Shown here piece after piece: positions 22,837 through 32,236 of a stretch of DNA of 64,000 nt. Position numbers and translations under genes: made by a program. This DNA comes from Bolinopsis microptera (Eukaryota; Ctenophora; Tentaculata; Lobata; Bolinopsidae), in contig NC_087072.1 of the NCBI RefSeq assembly GCF_026151205.1, positions 7,054,084 to 7,118,083 of the forward strand, in the 5' to 3' direction. The number at the start of each line of letters is the position of its first letter. The stretch's first letter is position 1. The notes under the pieces are model-generated. The model did no database searches, was not told the DNA's origin, and saw only the letters and a program-made list of their open reading frames with translations.

Positions 22837-22995
22837 AATAACATAAGAGAGAACAACTTTTATTCGCCAACCTTTGGATTAGATAATTAATTAATCAGTT
22901 AATCAATTATTTAACAAATATTCAAAAATTATAAAAATTATTTTCGATCAAAATATTTTAAAATTGCATAACACGAATAATTAACAATTTTTCAT
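22836..22995 (+). repeat. repeat A, right part after the LINE
   Basis: It continues repeat A after the insertion with GAGAACAACTTTTATTCGCC, then an AT-rich stretch with TTAATTAATCAGTTAATC. Similarity to the inverted copy fades near 22940. Positions 22995-23437 contain no recognisable gene. Confidence 0.65.
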
Positions 22996-23437
22996 TAAAT
23001 TGATTGGGAAATCGAAGCAGCACTTTATATAACCAATATATACTAGATACTTATGAGTCCTCAGCTGGCACATTGGTGCAATTGTCCTGACATTTGAGGC
23101 GATTGATCCACAATGTATTCCTGCTTTTCTGCATGAACAAGCATTGCCACAACCTGACTTTAAACAGTTGCAACTGATGTTTTGAATGAACGTGGTCGTT
23201 AAATACCATTTAGAAATCAAAATATCCTCCAAGTTTAGGGGGAGTGGGGGTGCCGTGAGTTAATACACATACGTTGAGTCTTGTAATCAACATAATCGTG
23301 TTTGCGAACATGCTGTTAACTGCACATTGCAATAGGCCATTACATTCGGAATATGATCTGAATTCTGAAAAGATATTGGCGCGAAACAGACTGAAAATGA
23401 CGAAGTCATCAAGCAATTCGTTTATCTCGTTAGCGAA

Positions 23438-23530
23438 ATTGATTGGGTAATCAATGATTACCTAATCGCTAATCATGCGACAGGGTGCTACGATACCGTA
23501 ATTGGGCTTTGTGCACGATCCCTATAGTGG
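23438..23530 (+). repeat. repeat A, right-end fragment
   Basis: GATTGGGTAATCAATGATTA and the following CCTAATCGCTAATCATG, GGGTGCTA and TGCACGAT landmarks match 8368-8460 almost exactly. Here they stand without the rest of the repeat. Confidence 0.65.
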
Positions 23531-23589
23531 GAATCTAGTGCACTAAGCTACGGAGAAACAATACCCTAGCGTATGCACTCCTACTAAAG

Positions 23590-25250
23590 GCCCTTTATTA
23601 TTACTTACTTACTTGGGTTGGGTTCCGAGCTAGAGTGCTACCAGGCCAAGAATGTCGTGCATATCCACCGCCAAGTAGTAGCGCGTCAGAGGCACGTGAC
23701 ACCGGCCCACTCCAGCATTGAGTTCTTGTTCTGTCCAGTGTACCCAGGTGTTGAATGGTGGAGTGTCAGGGAATTCATTGAGGAAAGCATCAAGAGCAGG
23801 TTTGAAAGCGGTCAAGGTTAGGAGGGACTTGATGCTAGGAGGGACCACGTTGTACAGTGCAGACTGCAGAGGCTCTAGAGGCAAAGGAGTTGAACCTCAG
23901 GTTATTGACACTAGTGTACTTGGAGGACCCTAGTGGTCGTATACACGTAGTTCCGTATCGTGATGTTCATACTGTTTGGAGTAAGATTGTTATAGATCTT
24001 CCAAACTAGGATGATAGTGTATCTCTCACGACGCCTTTGAAGGGAGTACATAGACAGGCGACGGAGGCGTTCCCAGTAGTTGAGATTTCCAAGACCCTGG
24101 ATTTTAGCAGTGAAGGATCGTTGAACTGCTTTGAGTTTAATAATTTCGCACTGCATGTGAGGAGACCACAGAGGACAGCAGTATTCCAGATGAGATCGTA
24201 CGTAGGACTTGTACAGGAGCATCATGGACGCTACATCTTACGAATAAGTTCTCTTCTGGGCTTGGGAATGGAGGATTGTGATGACACTTGGATGTTTCTG
24301 CTGTGCGAGGGAGCGTGCTTAGAGCATATGAACGCTACCTTGTCTTCAAACAATGTCCAAGCTGTATCCTGATCGTTGCTTGGGTCAGTGATAGAAGCCC
24401 AGTCTACTTCTACCAGTTCTGCATTAATAGCATCCCAGTCTGCTGAGTTGAAGTTAATGTCATCAAGGAGGCAGGAGGGGGTGAAGACTGGCCGTTCCGG
24501 AGTCTGCGAGGGGAGGAGGAGTTCAGGATTGAGGAGAGTGCAGCTCACCATGTCATGATCTGATAACTCTGTCTTGGTAACAGAGATACTATGGATCGAG
24601 TCAGAGTCGTTTGAGAAAACGAGATCTAAGATGTTGTTCTTGCGAGTTGGCTCGAGGACTTCTTGTTGGAGCAGGCATTCTTCATTGAAGTTCAGAAGTG
24701 CTAGGGCTGATTGTCGGTCTGAAAGGGAAATACTGCATCCTGAGTCGATAGAAGAATTCGTCCAGTTGATAAAGGGTAGGTTGAAGTCTCCTGTAATGTG
24801 CAGTACAGGGGTGCGTTGAATTCCGTTGATGAACTGTTGGAGGGTAGAGAGGCATTCATCAAACTTGTCAAAAGGAGCTGAAGGGGGCCGGTAAATGCCC
24901 GCTATCACGATGTTACTGTTAGCTTCTTTACTGTAGATGGCGACAAGTTCACAGTAGGAGTTTGAGAAGGACTTTTTTTCTTCTGCTGTGATGGAGTTGT
25001 GGAGATAGGTAGCGGCTCCGCCACAAGCTCGACTGGTACGCTCCGCTCGGTAGCCGGTATAACCTGGGATGTGAACCTCCGCATCTAAGTGATACGACTT
25101 GAGGTGGGTTTCCGTCAAGGTGAAGAAAGGAGTGTGGATCGGGTTGGAGCTGATAGACTCTTGGGGGGCTTTCACTTTCCATCGCTGGTTGGTGATGCCA
25201 GGATTCATTCCTTAAATTAAATATTGAAGCTTACGCTTCCAAACGAACCA
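23590..25250 (-). pseudogene. CR1/Jockey-type LINE with the RT core deleted
   Basis: Minus-strand frame 25208-24231 is an apurinic-type endonuclease domain with TLTETHLKSYH, AGIYRPPSAP, ITGDFNLPF and ELSDHDMV. Its N-terminal block is missing. It stops at 24228 and is followed directly by the post-palm end of the reverse transcriptase (24225-23911): LYKSYVRSHLEYCCPLWSP, then ERLRRLSMYSLQRRRERY. After a further frameshift comes the carboxyl end SALYNVVPPSIKSLL (23884-23630). The whole palm with its catalytic aspartates is therefore gone, while the flanks remain. The 3' end carries a GTAA microsatellite (TTAC on plus at about 23603), as expected for such LINEs. It is a dead copy. Confidence 0.85.
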
Positions 25251-25399
25251 GTTTAACAATCTAGTTTTAAAGCACAACACTAAGTCGAGAGATGATGTGT
25301 AAATAGTTATTATCTATGATATAATAGTATCGTACAAATTTGGATATTTTACCGTTTATTCCATTTATCTGCATCTCTTTTTATCTGTTATCTAATCTA

Positions 25400-26128
25400 T
25401 GTGACGGTGTTTGTTCTATTATTCAAGTAAATTCATTTTACGTTTTACGTCACGGCAAAGATTTTTGGTAAAAATTATATTTTTGAAATTTTTAAAAATT
25501 AACTTATCATCTAATTAATTAATCGATTAATTATCTAATCCAAAGGTTGGCGAATAAAAGTTGTTCTCTTTTATATTTTGAACACATCGGTTCAATCTAG
25601 AACCTTCTACGACATTCAGAAGTCGTTTTATTAGCGGAGATCCAATGTGGTAAAAAGTGGTAAATAGTGGTTTAGTTATTCTTTACAAATTTTACAAGTC
25701 CAAAATATTGAAAGTAAAATTTTTTTATAAGAATTAGTTCAATATACGTGGAATTTAATTGTGAACATTTTTTATGAAAATATATTTTTTAAATATTTGA
25801 AAATTTCTTAATTATCTAATTAATTAATTAAATAATTTATTTTTGAAAAAGTTGTTAAAGAAAACGTTGTTCTCCTTTGTTTCCTAAACACACTGCTTTA
25901 AACTAGAATCTTCTAAGATATTCAGAACGTGACTTATTTGCGGAAAACCAAAGTGGTAAAAAGGTGGTAAAAAAGTGGTAATTGTGGATTTTGCTCAAGT
26001 CTGATTTTTTGGGACTTTTCTGGAATGATTCCTGGGACCTGTCCCGACCATATCCCGTTAAAATCGCTTTGTTGCGAATTTTGTCCGACAAAGGCTCAAA
26101 TAAGGACGGATTTGACTGTACTGTATAT
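25400..26128 (-). repeat. repeat A, uninterrupted inverted copy
   Basis: In reverse it starts at TACAGTCAAATCCGTCC (about 26128) and runs through CCACAATTACCAC and AACCGATGTGTTCAAA to the GCCAACCTTTGG segment near 25545. It then diverges. It is the empty-site equivalent of the LINE insertion, and with 15518-16050/22836-22995 it forms an inverted pair around 16-26 kb. Confidence 0.75.
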
Positions 26129-26879
26129 TCAGGTGCCTTAAAAACCATGTTAAAATTGAGTTAGAGATCTGAAACTTTGCAGGGCGTCTAGACCTTGTCC
26201 AAATCGACTGTAAACAAAATTTCATGTTTCAGCAGTATCGGCAAGTGGGTTTTCTGGAACCCCTGTTTTACAACAGATTGTCGTGAAGTATATGTATGTA
26301 TAGACGCTTTCGCAGTCAATTGTAGCCTACATTTAAGTGTCCGTAGATTCAAAAGCATAAACGTTACAGTCATCTTGAACCACAGGTTTTAAAGATAATC
26401 GTTTAAGCTTCAGTTTACATTGTATTGAAAATTAATTTAACGTCATCATCATCACTTGATGACGTCATCAAATTAAGTGTTTTTAAAACTTGATTTTTGA
26501 CAAAGTAAGAACTTTTCAAATCGATTTTACACCATTAAGGAGTAATTTCATTCAAAATCTGAGGACATTATTACCTTAGATAATTGTTCAAGCATTCCGA
26601 AAATCTACCAGAAAAGTTTCCTACCTTGCTCATTCATAAAGATATTTGCTATTGAAGTTAGTGCTTTTTTGAAGAATAATTTTATAAAAACACAAAAGTT
26701 GTGAATTAGTATTCTCTGGTGTTGGGCCATCCCTTGGGTTGTGGAGCTCAATTTTGCTTCTTAAAGGTGTAAATTGTGTTATAGGCTAGTTTTAAAGTTA
26801 AAAATCGAAAATTTGCACACGTGGGGACACGCCCAAATTGATTTAAAACAGCTAAAATCACTAAAAACTTTGATTTTCA
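26129..26879. other. no gene seen; one TGACGTCA palindrome
   Basis: AT-rich sequence without a supported coding region. The 16-bp perfect palindrome TTGATGACGTCATCAA at 26456-26471 contains the cAMP-response-element core TGACGTCA. There is no nearby promoter or gene to give it a role. Confidence 0.4.
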
Positions 26880-27729
26880 GGGGGGAATGCAACGTCAATT
26901 AATGTCAATTAATGTCAATTAATGTCAATTAATGTCAATTAATGTCAATTAATGTCAATTAATGTCAATTAATGTCAATGTCAGTTTCGCAAAATTTTGG
27001 AATACTGACATTAATTGACACGATATTTTTCGACCAGAAATTATGTAGCTCTACCATATTTTTAGCACTTTAGAACGTTTATATCATCAATTTATTCACT
27101 ACTATCACATATGGAAATGTGAAATGTGAAAAAATTCAGATCATTAAACAATAAAACTAAAATAATACGGTTTCCCGAAATTTAATTTTCTTAAATGGGC
27201 GTGGCCATCCAAGGGCGTGGTTCTCAACATCATCAGAACTTAAAACCCACATTAAACGAAATGCCTTCATGACATTTATATTTGAATAACGAATCTTAAA
27301 CAGCTAACATTACTCCTTCATACTAAAAACGCCGATTTTAGATATTTTACCTGTATAAGAAACCAATAAAATATGGGCGTGGCCGGTGGGGACCGAAGAT
27401 GGAAGAGTTGGAAGCTGAAATTTTTTTGGTGGTCTTTGAACCTAAGGATCAACAGATAAGAACATACTCATAATTATTCAAGGACATTTTGTTTTTTTGA
27501 ACCGGTCTAACTTACATAGACGTGAATATCTTGAATATTTATCGAATAATGATAATCTCAAATTTTAAGACATATTAATGTCAATTAATGTCAATTAATG
27601 TCAATTAATGTCAATTAATGTCAATTAATGTCAATTAATGTCAATTAATGTCAATTAATGTCAATTAATGTCAATGTCAGTTTGGGGTTTTTATGGAATA
27701 CTGACATTAATTGACGTTGCATTCCCCCC
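26880..27729. mobile_element. 850-bp element with G6 termini, 8-bp duplications and 10-bp satellite arrays
   Basis: The ends are GGGGGGAATGCAACGTC and its exact inverse GACGTTGCATTCCCCCC, flanked by GATTTTCA at 26872-26879 and 27730-27737. An 8-bp duplication is typical of the hAT superfamily. Next to each end is an array of the 10-mer TGTCAATTAA: about nine units at 26892-26980 and about ten at 27574-27676, both in the same orientation. Each array is followed by a hairpin made of CAATGTCAG and CTGACATTAATTG. The centre (27000-27570) contains short palindromes but no transposase, so the element is non-autonomous. Confidence 0.85.
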
Positions 27730-28160
27730 GATTTTCACGATTTTTATCAACTTTGGAGTCCCGTTGTGATCCAAGTTCTTTTTGAAATCTTTTGAAACTT
27801 TGCATGCTTATCAAAATATATATTAAATACCACTATGCAAAAATTTACGGTCATTCAATATTGTATGCGCACGCAACGTCCGCTCAAAGTTTGCACGTGC
27901 GAAAGGTGAGAATTTTGCTCATTCGTGATTTCGAATAAATTCTGCTTTCCACGCTATTTAAATGGCATTATGTAATATGAATTTAATGCCAACTTGAATG
28001 AGTAAAAAGTGCCATATTCAGTCGGTTATCGACAGATATACCTACCTAAACACAAGGAAACGTTTTCAAAGGCAGAATTTCGAAATCGTTGAAATTACCT
28101 CCTTATTAATGAAGTTTCGACTGTGTAAATTATCCTGACATTATAATCAAAAAGAGATGA

Positions 28161-28491
28161 TATTTGACCAAAACCCATAATCATGGGTAGAGTGTACCGC
28201 TGCCAGTGTCTCTCTTTTCCAAACAAAAGGAAATGATATTAATTAGAGGAACCGTCCGCTAATGCAAATTGATACCGAGAATGAAATCGGTCGCTCGCTT
28301 TTCCCATTTAATAAGCTTTATTACAATTCGTAAGCCGTGAATGAATGGGAAAAGCGAGCAACCGATTTCATTCTCGGTATCAATTTGCATTAGCGGACGG
28401 TTCCTCAAATTAATATCATTTCCTTTTGTTTGGAAAAGAGAGACACTGGCAGCGGTACACTCTACCCATGATTATGGGTTTTGGTAAAATA
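28161..28491. repeat. near-perfect 331-bp hairpin (147-bp arms)
   Basis: 28161-28307 and 28344-28491 are inverse copies with only a few mismatches, separated by a 36-bp AT-rich loop. The arms include CCCATAATCATGGGTAGAG, itself a short palindrome, and TCCGCTAATGCAAATTG. No open frame is meaningful. It could be a foldback miniature element, or the template of a long hairpin RNA. Transcription is unknown. Confidence 0.85.
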
Positions 28492-28501
28492 TATATATAC
28501 T

Positions 28502-30738
28502 TGACATACGTTGCATGCCACTTTTCGAGCGTGAAGCGCGCACCGCCGCATATCTCTGATATTTGGGATATATACGTAACATGTACCAAATATATACAAG
28601 AGAATGAGAATAAAATTGCAACCACTATAAGTATAATAAACAAAAAAATAATCTCCGCAAATCTCCAGAATGAGATTTTAAAAAAAATGTAAACTAACTC
28701 TTATAAAAGTGTTTTGAATCTTAAATACAGTACAATAGACAACATTGTCATTGCTAGGAATTTGTTTAGAGGATGCTTTAGGGAATCTTCGTTCATGAGC
28801 TTTGGTATAAGGAACCTTTCTAGCTATCTTCAATGTTTGTATAGGACGTGTGCGATGATCTGTCCAATATCAGAAAAAGTTGACACACGTTGCATGCCAC
28901 TTTTCAGGCGCGAAGCTCGCGCCGCCGAATTTTCTGATATTTGGGATACGAAACATTTTTATTTTGTTTTTTTAGAGAGGCTGGGCCAAGATAGCCCACG
29001 AGAGGATAGCATTGAGATGCTCTGCCTACCTCTGGGGAGTGGCAACCCTGGGGAAGGTTGCCGGTGAAATCAGAGTGAATGGTGGAGGATGGTGTAAGAA
29101 GTGATTGTCGACAATAAAGACAGAGTGACGTCCAACCTTAATTATCTTAATAATGCCTGCTCAGCTAAGTCAGTGTATTCGTTTGATTTTAAGAAACTGT
29201 ACACCAACCTTCCCCATGATAAACTTATTGAGAAGTTATCATCTTTAATTAAATTATGTTTTGAGGAAAAGAAACTTGACTTTATCAATATCAACGACCA
29301 GTTTAAAGCAAGATGGTCGGGAGTTAATAAGAATAAGTGGTCTTTTACATACGTAGTGACCTGATAGATATGTTTAAATTCTTAATGGATAATATTTATG
29401 TTAAGTTTCGAGGTGTGATCTACAGACAGGTAATTGGTATCCCAATGGGATGTGATTGTGCTTCCCAGGTCGCAGACCTTTTTCTATACTGGTACGAGCA
29501 TAATTACATCACATTGCAAGTTAAAAACAACAACCCTGTGGTTCACACTTTGAAACACGCCAGTCGATACATTGACGATTTAACCACCCCCAACATCACC
29601 AATAAGACTGTCGATATTATTTGCAATGATATTTACCCCGCAGAGTTGAAGATTATAGTTACAAACTCTAGCAATTTATCTACGACTTTTCTTGATTTAG
29701 ACATTAATATTTTGAACAATCGTTTCTACACTAAATTATATGACAAACGACTTGACTTTAGTTTTAAAGTCGTTACTTTTCCTAACCTTCGCTCCAACGT
29801 ACCTGTTAAACCTTCGTATGGAGTATTTGTAGGTGAATTATATAGGATATGCAAATCTTCCTCAGTAGTTACTGAATTTATTCATGATGTTAAATTATTA
29901 ATTGATAAACTGATTACCCAGAATTTTGAGCGGAAAATCTTACATAGATATCTTAAATTATTTATTAATAGTCAGCCAGCGTGTATCCTCAGACACTGGC
30001 ATATTTTCACAGTTAATGACTTCATGTAATTATAGTGTGTGTGAAGCCCTCTTGTAATTCCTTATGCATGTTACCTTTTGCCTTTCCCCTTTAGCCATAA
30101 TTTCTTTGATCGTATCGGTACAGTTTTATTTTATTTACTTTCACAGTTTTTTGTTAAACTTTCAAGCGGTATACTAGTTTATTTACTATATTCTTTCATA
30201 CTTTTATTTAAGTCTAGTTATTAGTTATACATTATTATATCATATTTTATTGATCTAAGGTGTAGTATTGCCAGATCCTAGTTCATTTTGTAACGGAGTT
30301 TTATACTAACAGGAAACGATGTAACAGAGTCGATATATTTTAATGTTGCCATGGGGTGGCAAGTCCCCATACATCGCAGTCCGGTAGTTTCATTGCGTCT
30401 TAATATGAGTCAGAATCGATACGCTTAAATGCCAGCTGGGTTTGAAAAAGTAAAAACGAGACGAGACAGCCTTCGAGACAGCCTTCGAGACAGCCTTCGG
30501 TGGCGCGCGCTTCACGCGCGAAAAGTGGCATGCAACGTATGTCAAAGATAATACTTTAAGTCACCCCGGTCTGATCCAGCTCTTCCGGCACAATTAAGCG
30601 TTTGGTGCGGTTTGCCAAATTGACAATTGTGGTGATGTGTTGGTTATCGAATTTATGTCATTGATTGCTACACGTTGTATACCTCGGCCGGCCGCGCGCG
30701 AAGCGCGCGATCAAAAGGGGTTGCAGCGTGTGTCAAGT
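28502..30738 (+). mobile_element. Penelope-like element bounded by GC-rich inverted repeats
   Basis: Two forward copies of a GC-rich motif (TTGACATACGTTGCATGCC then GAAGCGCGC, at 28502 and 28879) precede the RT. Two inverse copies (GCGCGCTTCACGCGCG then GGCATGCAACGTATGTCAA at 30496, and a diverged one at 30688-30738) follow it. The two upstream copies share about 70 bp up to CTGATATTTGGGATA. Repeats flanking the ORF fit the terminal structures of Penelope-like elements. I looked for a hammerhead ribozyme core (CTGANGA...GAAA) and did not find one. Confidence 0.6.
29101..30029 (+). pseudogene. Penelope-type reverse transcriptase, frameshifted
   Basis: The N-terminal part has SFDFKKLYTNLPHDKL (palm motif A, 29190 region). 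After a shift near 29340-29365 the frame continues with FLMDNIYVKFRGVIYRQV, GIPMGCDCASQVADLFLYWY and RYIDDL (motif C with both aspartates), then LDLDINI and KLYDKRLDF. This block order is characteristic of Penelope-like elements rather than LINEs or gypsy elements. The 5' third and any GIY-YIG endonuclease are missing, and the shift breaks the protein. Confidence 0.85.
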
Positions 30739-30960
30739 CATTGACAGAGAGGTTATAGTCCTGGATCGAAATATTGACCTCTAATTTGGGCAATGGCCGG
30801 ACACTGTCAAAGGAAGTGTGAGACAGTTTCCTCTCCGCCGCCGCACAGTACATAGGACGAGCACTGGTGTTAGATTTGCAAATGGTGTGAAGGTGTTTTT
30901 TTAAGCCGCAGTGACCCGTGATGAGGTGAACTGCAGTTCTGTAATATTGTCTGTTGTAGA
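30735..30960 (-). pseudogene. LINE C-terminal zinc-knuckle fragment
   Basis: On the minus strand, YYRTAVHLITGHCGLKKHL, then after a frameshift a CGGGEETVSHF-like and QCPAIAQIRG-like stretch, match the post-RNase H tail of I/Nimb-type LINE proteins (ITGHC...CG.GEE...H....CP). It is about 75 residues, broken by a stop and a frameshift, and not part of the neighbouring Penelope RT. Confidence 0.6.
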
Positions 30961-30994
30961 AACATACGAATAATATAATGTTTTACTTTGTGTT

Positions 30995-31083
30995 ACTGGC
31001 TGGCGGTGCTCAGCCTGTCAATCCGCAGAACCTTTAAGTTTATGAACATGTTTATTAACATAATAGCCTGGGGTCCCCGGTAC
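30995..31083 (+). repeat. dispersed repeat B fragment
   Basis: GGCGGTGCTCAGCCTGTCA and the end TAGCCTGGGGTCCCCGG match the pieces at 10575-10680 and 7237-7440. Positions 31084-31394 show no gene. Confidence 0.6.
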
Positions 31084-31394
31084 ACTTTGTAGCTTTTACT
31101 AATTCGCTCGCCCAAAAATTTCACGTGACTTAATTCTGGACCTCATTATAAGTATAACCGGCGTCCGGCGCATAAGTGCAATAATTCGTACTGAAGTTTG
31201 AAATTTGAAACGGGATGAAGTTCAAAGTTTTAACTGCTAACACTATAACAACTTTGAACTTAAAGATTGATAGGTAGCTTCTTGGTGTACTTCAGTGTAT
31301 AAAGAGCTAAAGTTCAATTACCGTGCCTTCCAGTTCAACAAATATTAAATCAATATGTTAACATGAGTAGTTTTAACATAAATATAACTATAAG

Positions 31395-31753
31395 GACATG
31401 TATTTGTAAAACATAAGGCGGCAAATATTTTGTTAAGAAAGCGTAGATTTAACTCTCACGCAAATAAATTATAAGGCGGAAAATATTATGCTAAGAAAGC
31501 GTAGATAAGTTGTATCACGTGGTGACCCCCACGGTCGCTTCACTGTAGAGTTTCGACGATACAGGCGGGTCATACAACGTATGACAATAGATAAGTAGAT
31601 TTAAGTTATTTAAGTATAACTATAAGGACATGTATTTGTGTAACATAAAGCGTAGATTTAACTCTCGCGCAAATAAATTATAAGGATGCGAATATTTTGC
31701 TAACAATGCGAAGATTTCATTCTCGCGTAAACAAACTAAAAAGGAGCGTGCAA
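31395..31753 (+). repeat. foldback-flank repeats
   Basis: Several degenerate copies of GCGAATATTTTGCTAAGAA and the AGCGTAGATTTAACTCTC segment, as in the outer flanks of the units at 1578 and 4581. The array continues at 32053-32230 after the MITE. Positions 31520-31600 interrupt it with unrelated sequence. Confidence 0.65.
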
Positions 31754-32044
31754 CAGTGGCGTAACGAAGGGCCCTGCTGACCCCGCTGTGCAGGGGGGCG
31801 CCGTCTTAGGGGGGCGCCAAATCGTCGTTTGAATGTGGGACAATTTCGAAAACTTAACTAAAGTACTAGCAAAAATGCGCGTTTTGCTCTAGATACACAC
31901 TTTTTTAGAGATTTTTACCGGCGTATCTTCTAAAATCACCTAATTTGTTCAATTTTAGGGAGGGGCACCAAAAGGGGGGGGGGGGCGCCAACAGGGGGGC
32001 GCCTTTTCGGCAGGGGGGCGCCAACAGGCAACGTTACGCCACTG
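31754..32044. mobile_element. hAT-type MITE (291 bp)
   Basis: The ends CAGTGGCGTAACG and CGTTACGCCACTG are perfect inverse copies, flanked by the 8-bp duplication GCGTGCAA at 31746-31753 and 32045-32052. The interior is rich in GGGGGGCGCC repeats and does not code. The uninterrupted target GCGTGCAACGCGCGTC is present, inverted, in both foldback copies at about 1895 and 4873. This confirms the insertion and its boundaries. Confidence 0.92.
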
Positions 32045-32236
32045 GCGTGCAACGCGCGTCAGACCGTTTGGCAAATATTTTGCTAAGAATGCGCATTTTC
32101 CTAACGTAAAATTTGCCTCCTTATGAAATATTTGCATCATCACACGCAGCCTGGCAAATACATCATAACAGTACGGCGCATATTTTGCTAAGTAAAGATG
32201 GCAAATATTTTGTTAGCGCGGCAATTATTTGCGTAA

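Noticed and set aside
26892-27676. Regular TGTCAATTAA repeats resembling a CRISPR array
   Set aside because: The units are contiguous 10-mers with no unique spacers, and the context is a eukaryotic transposon.
28502-30738. Hammerhead ribozyme in the Penelope termini
   Set aside because: No CTGANGA and GAAA core with pairing arms was found in either orientation by eye; a covariance search would be decisive.
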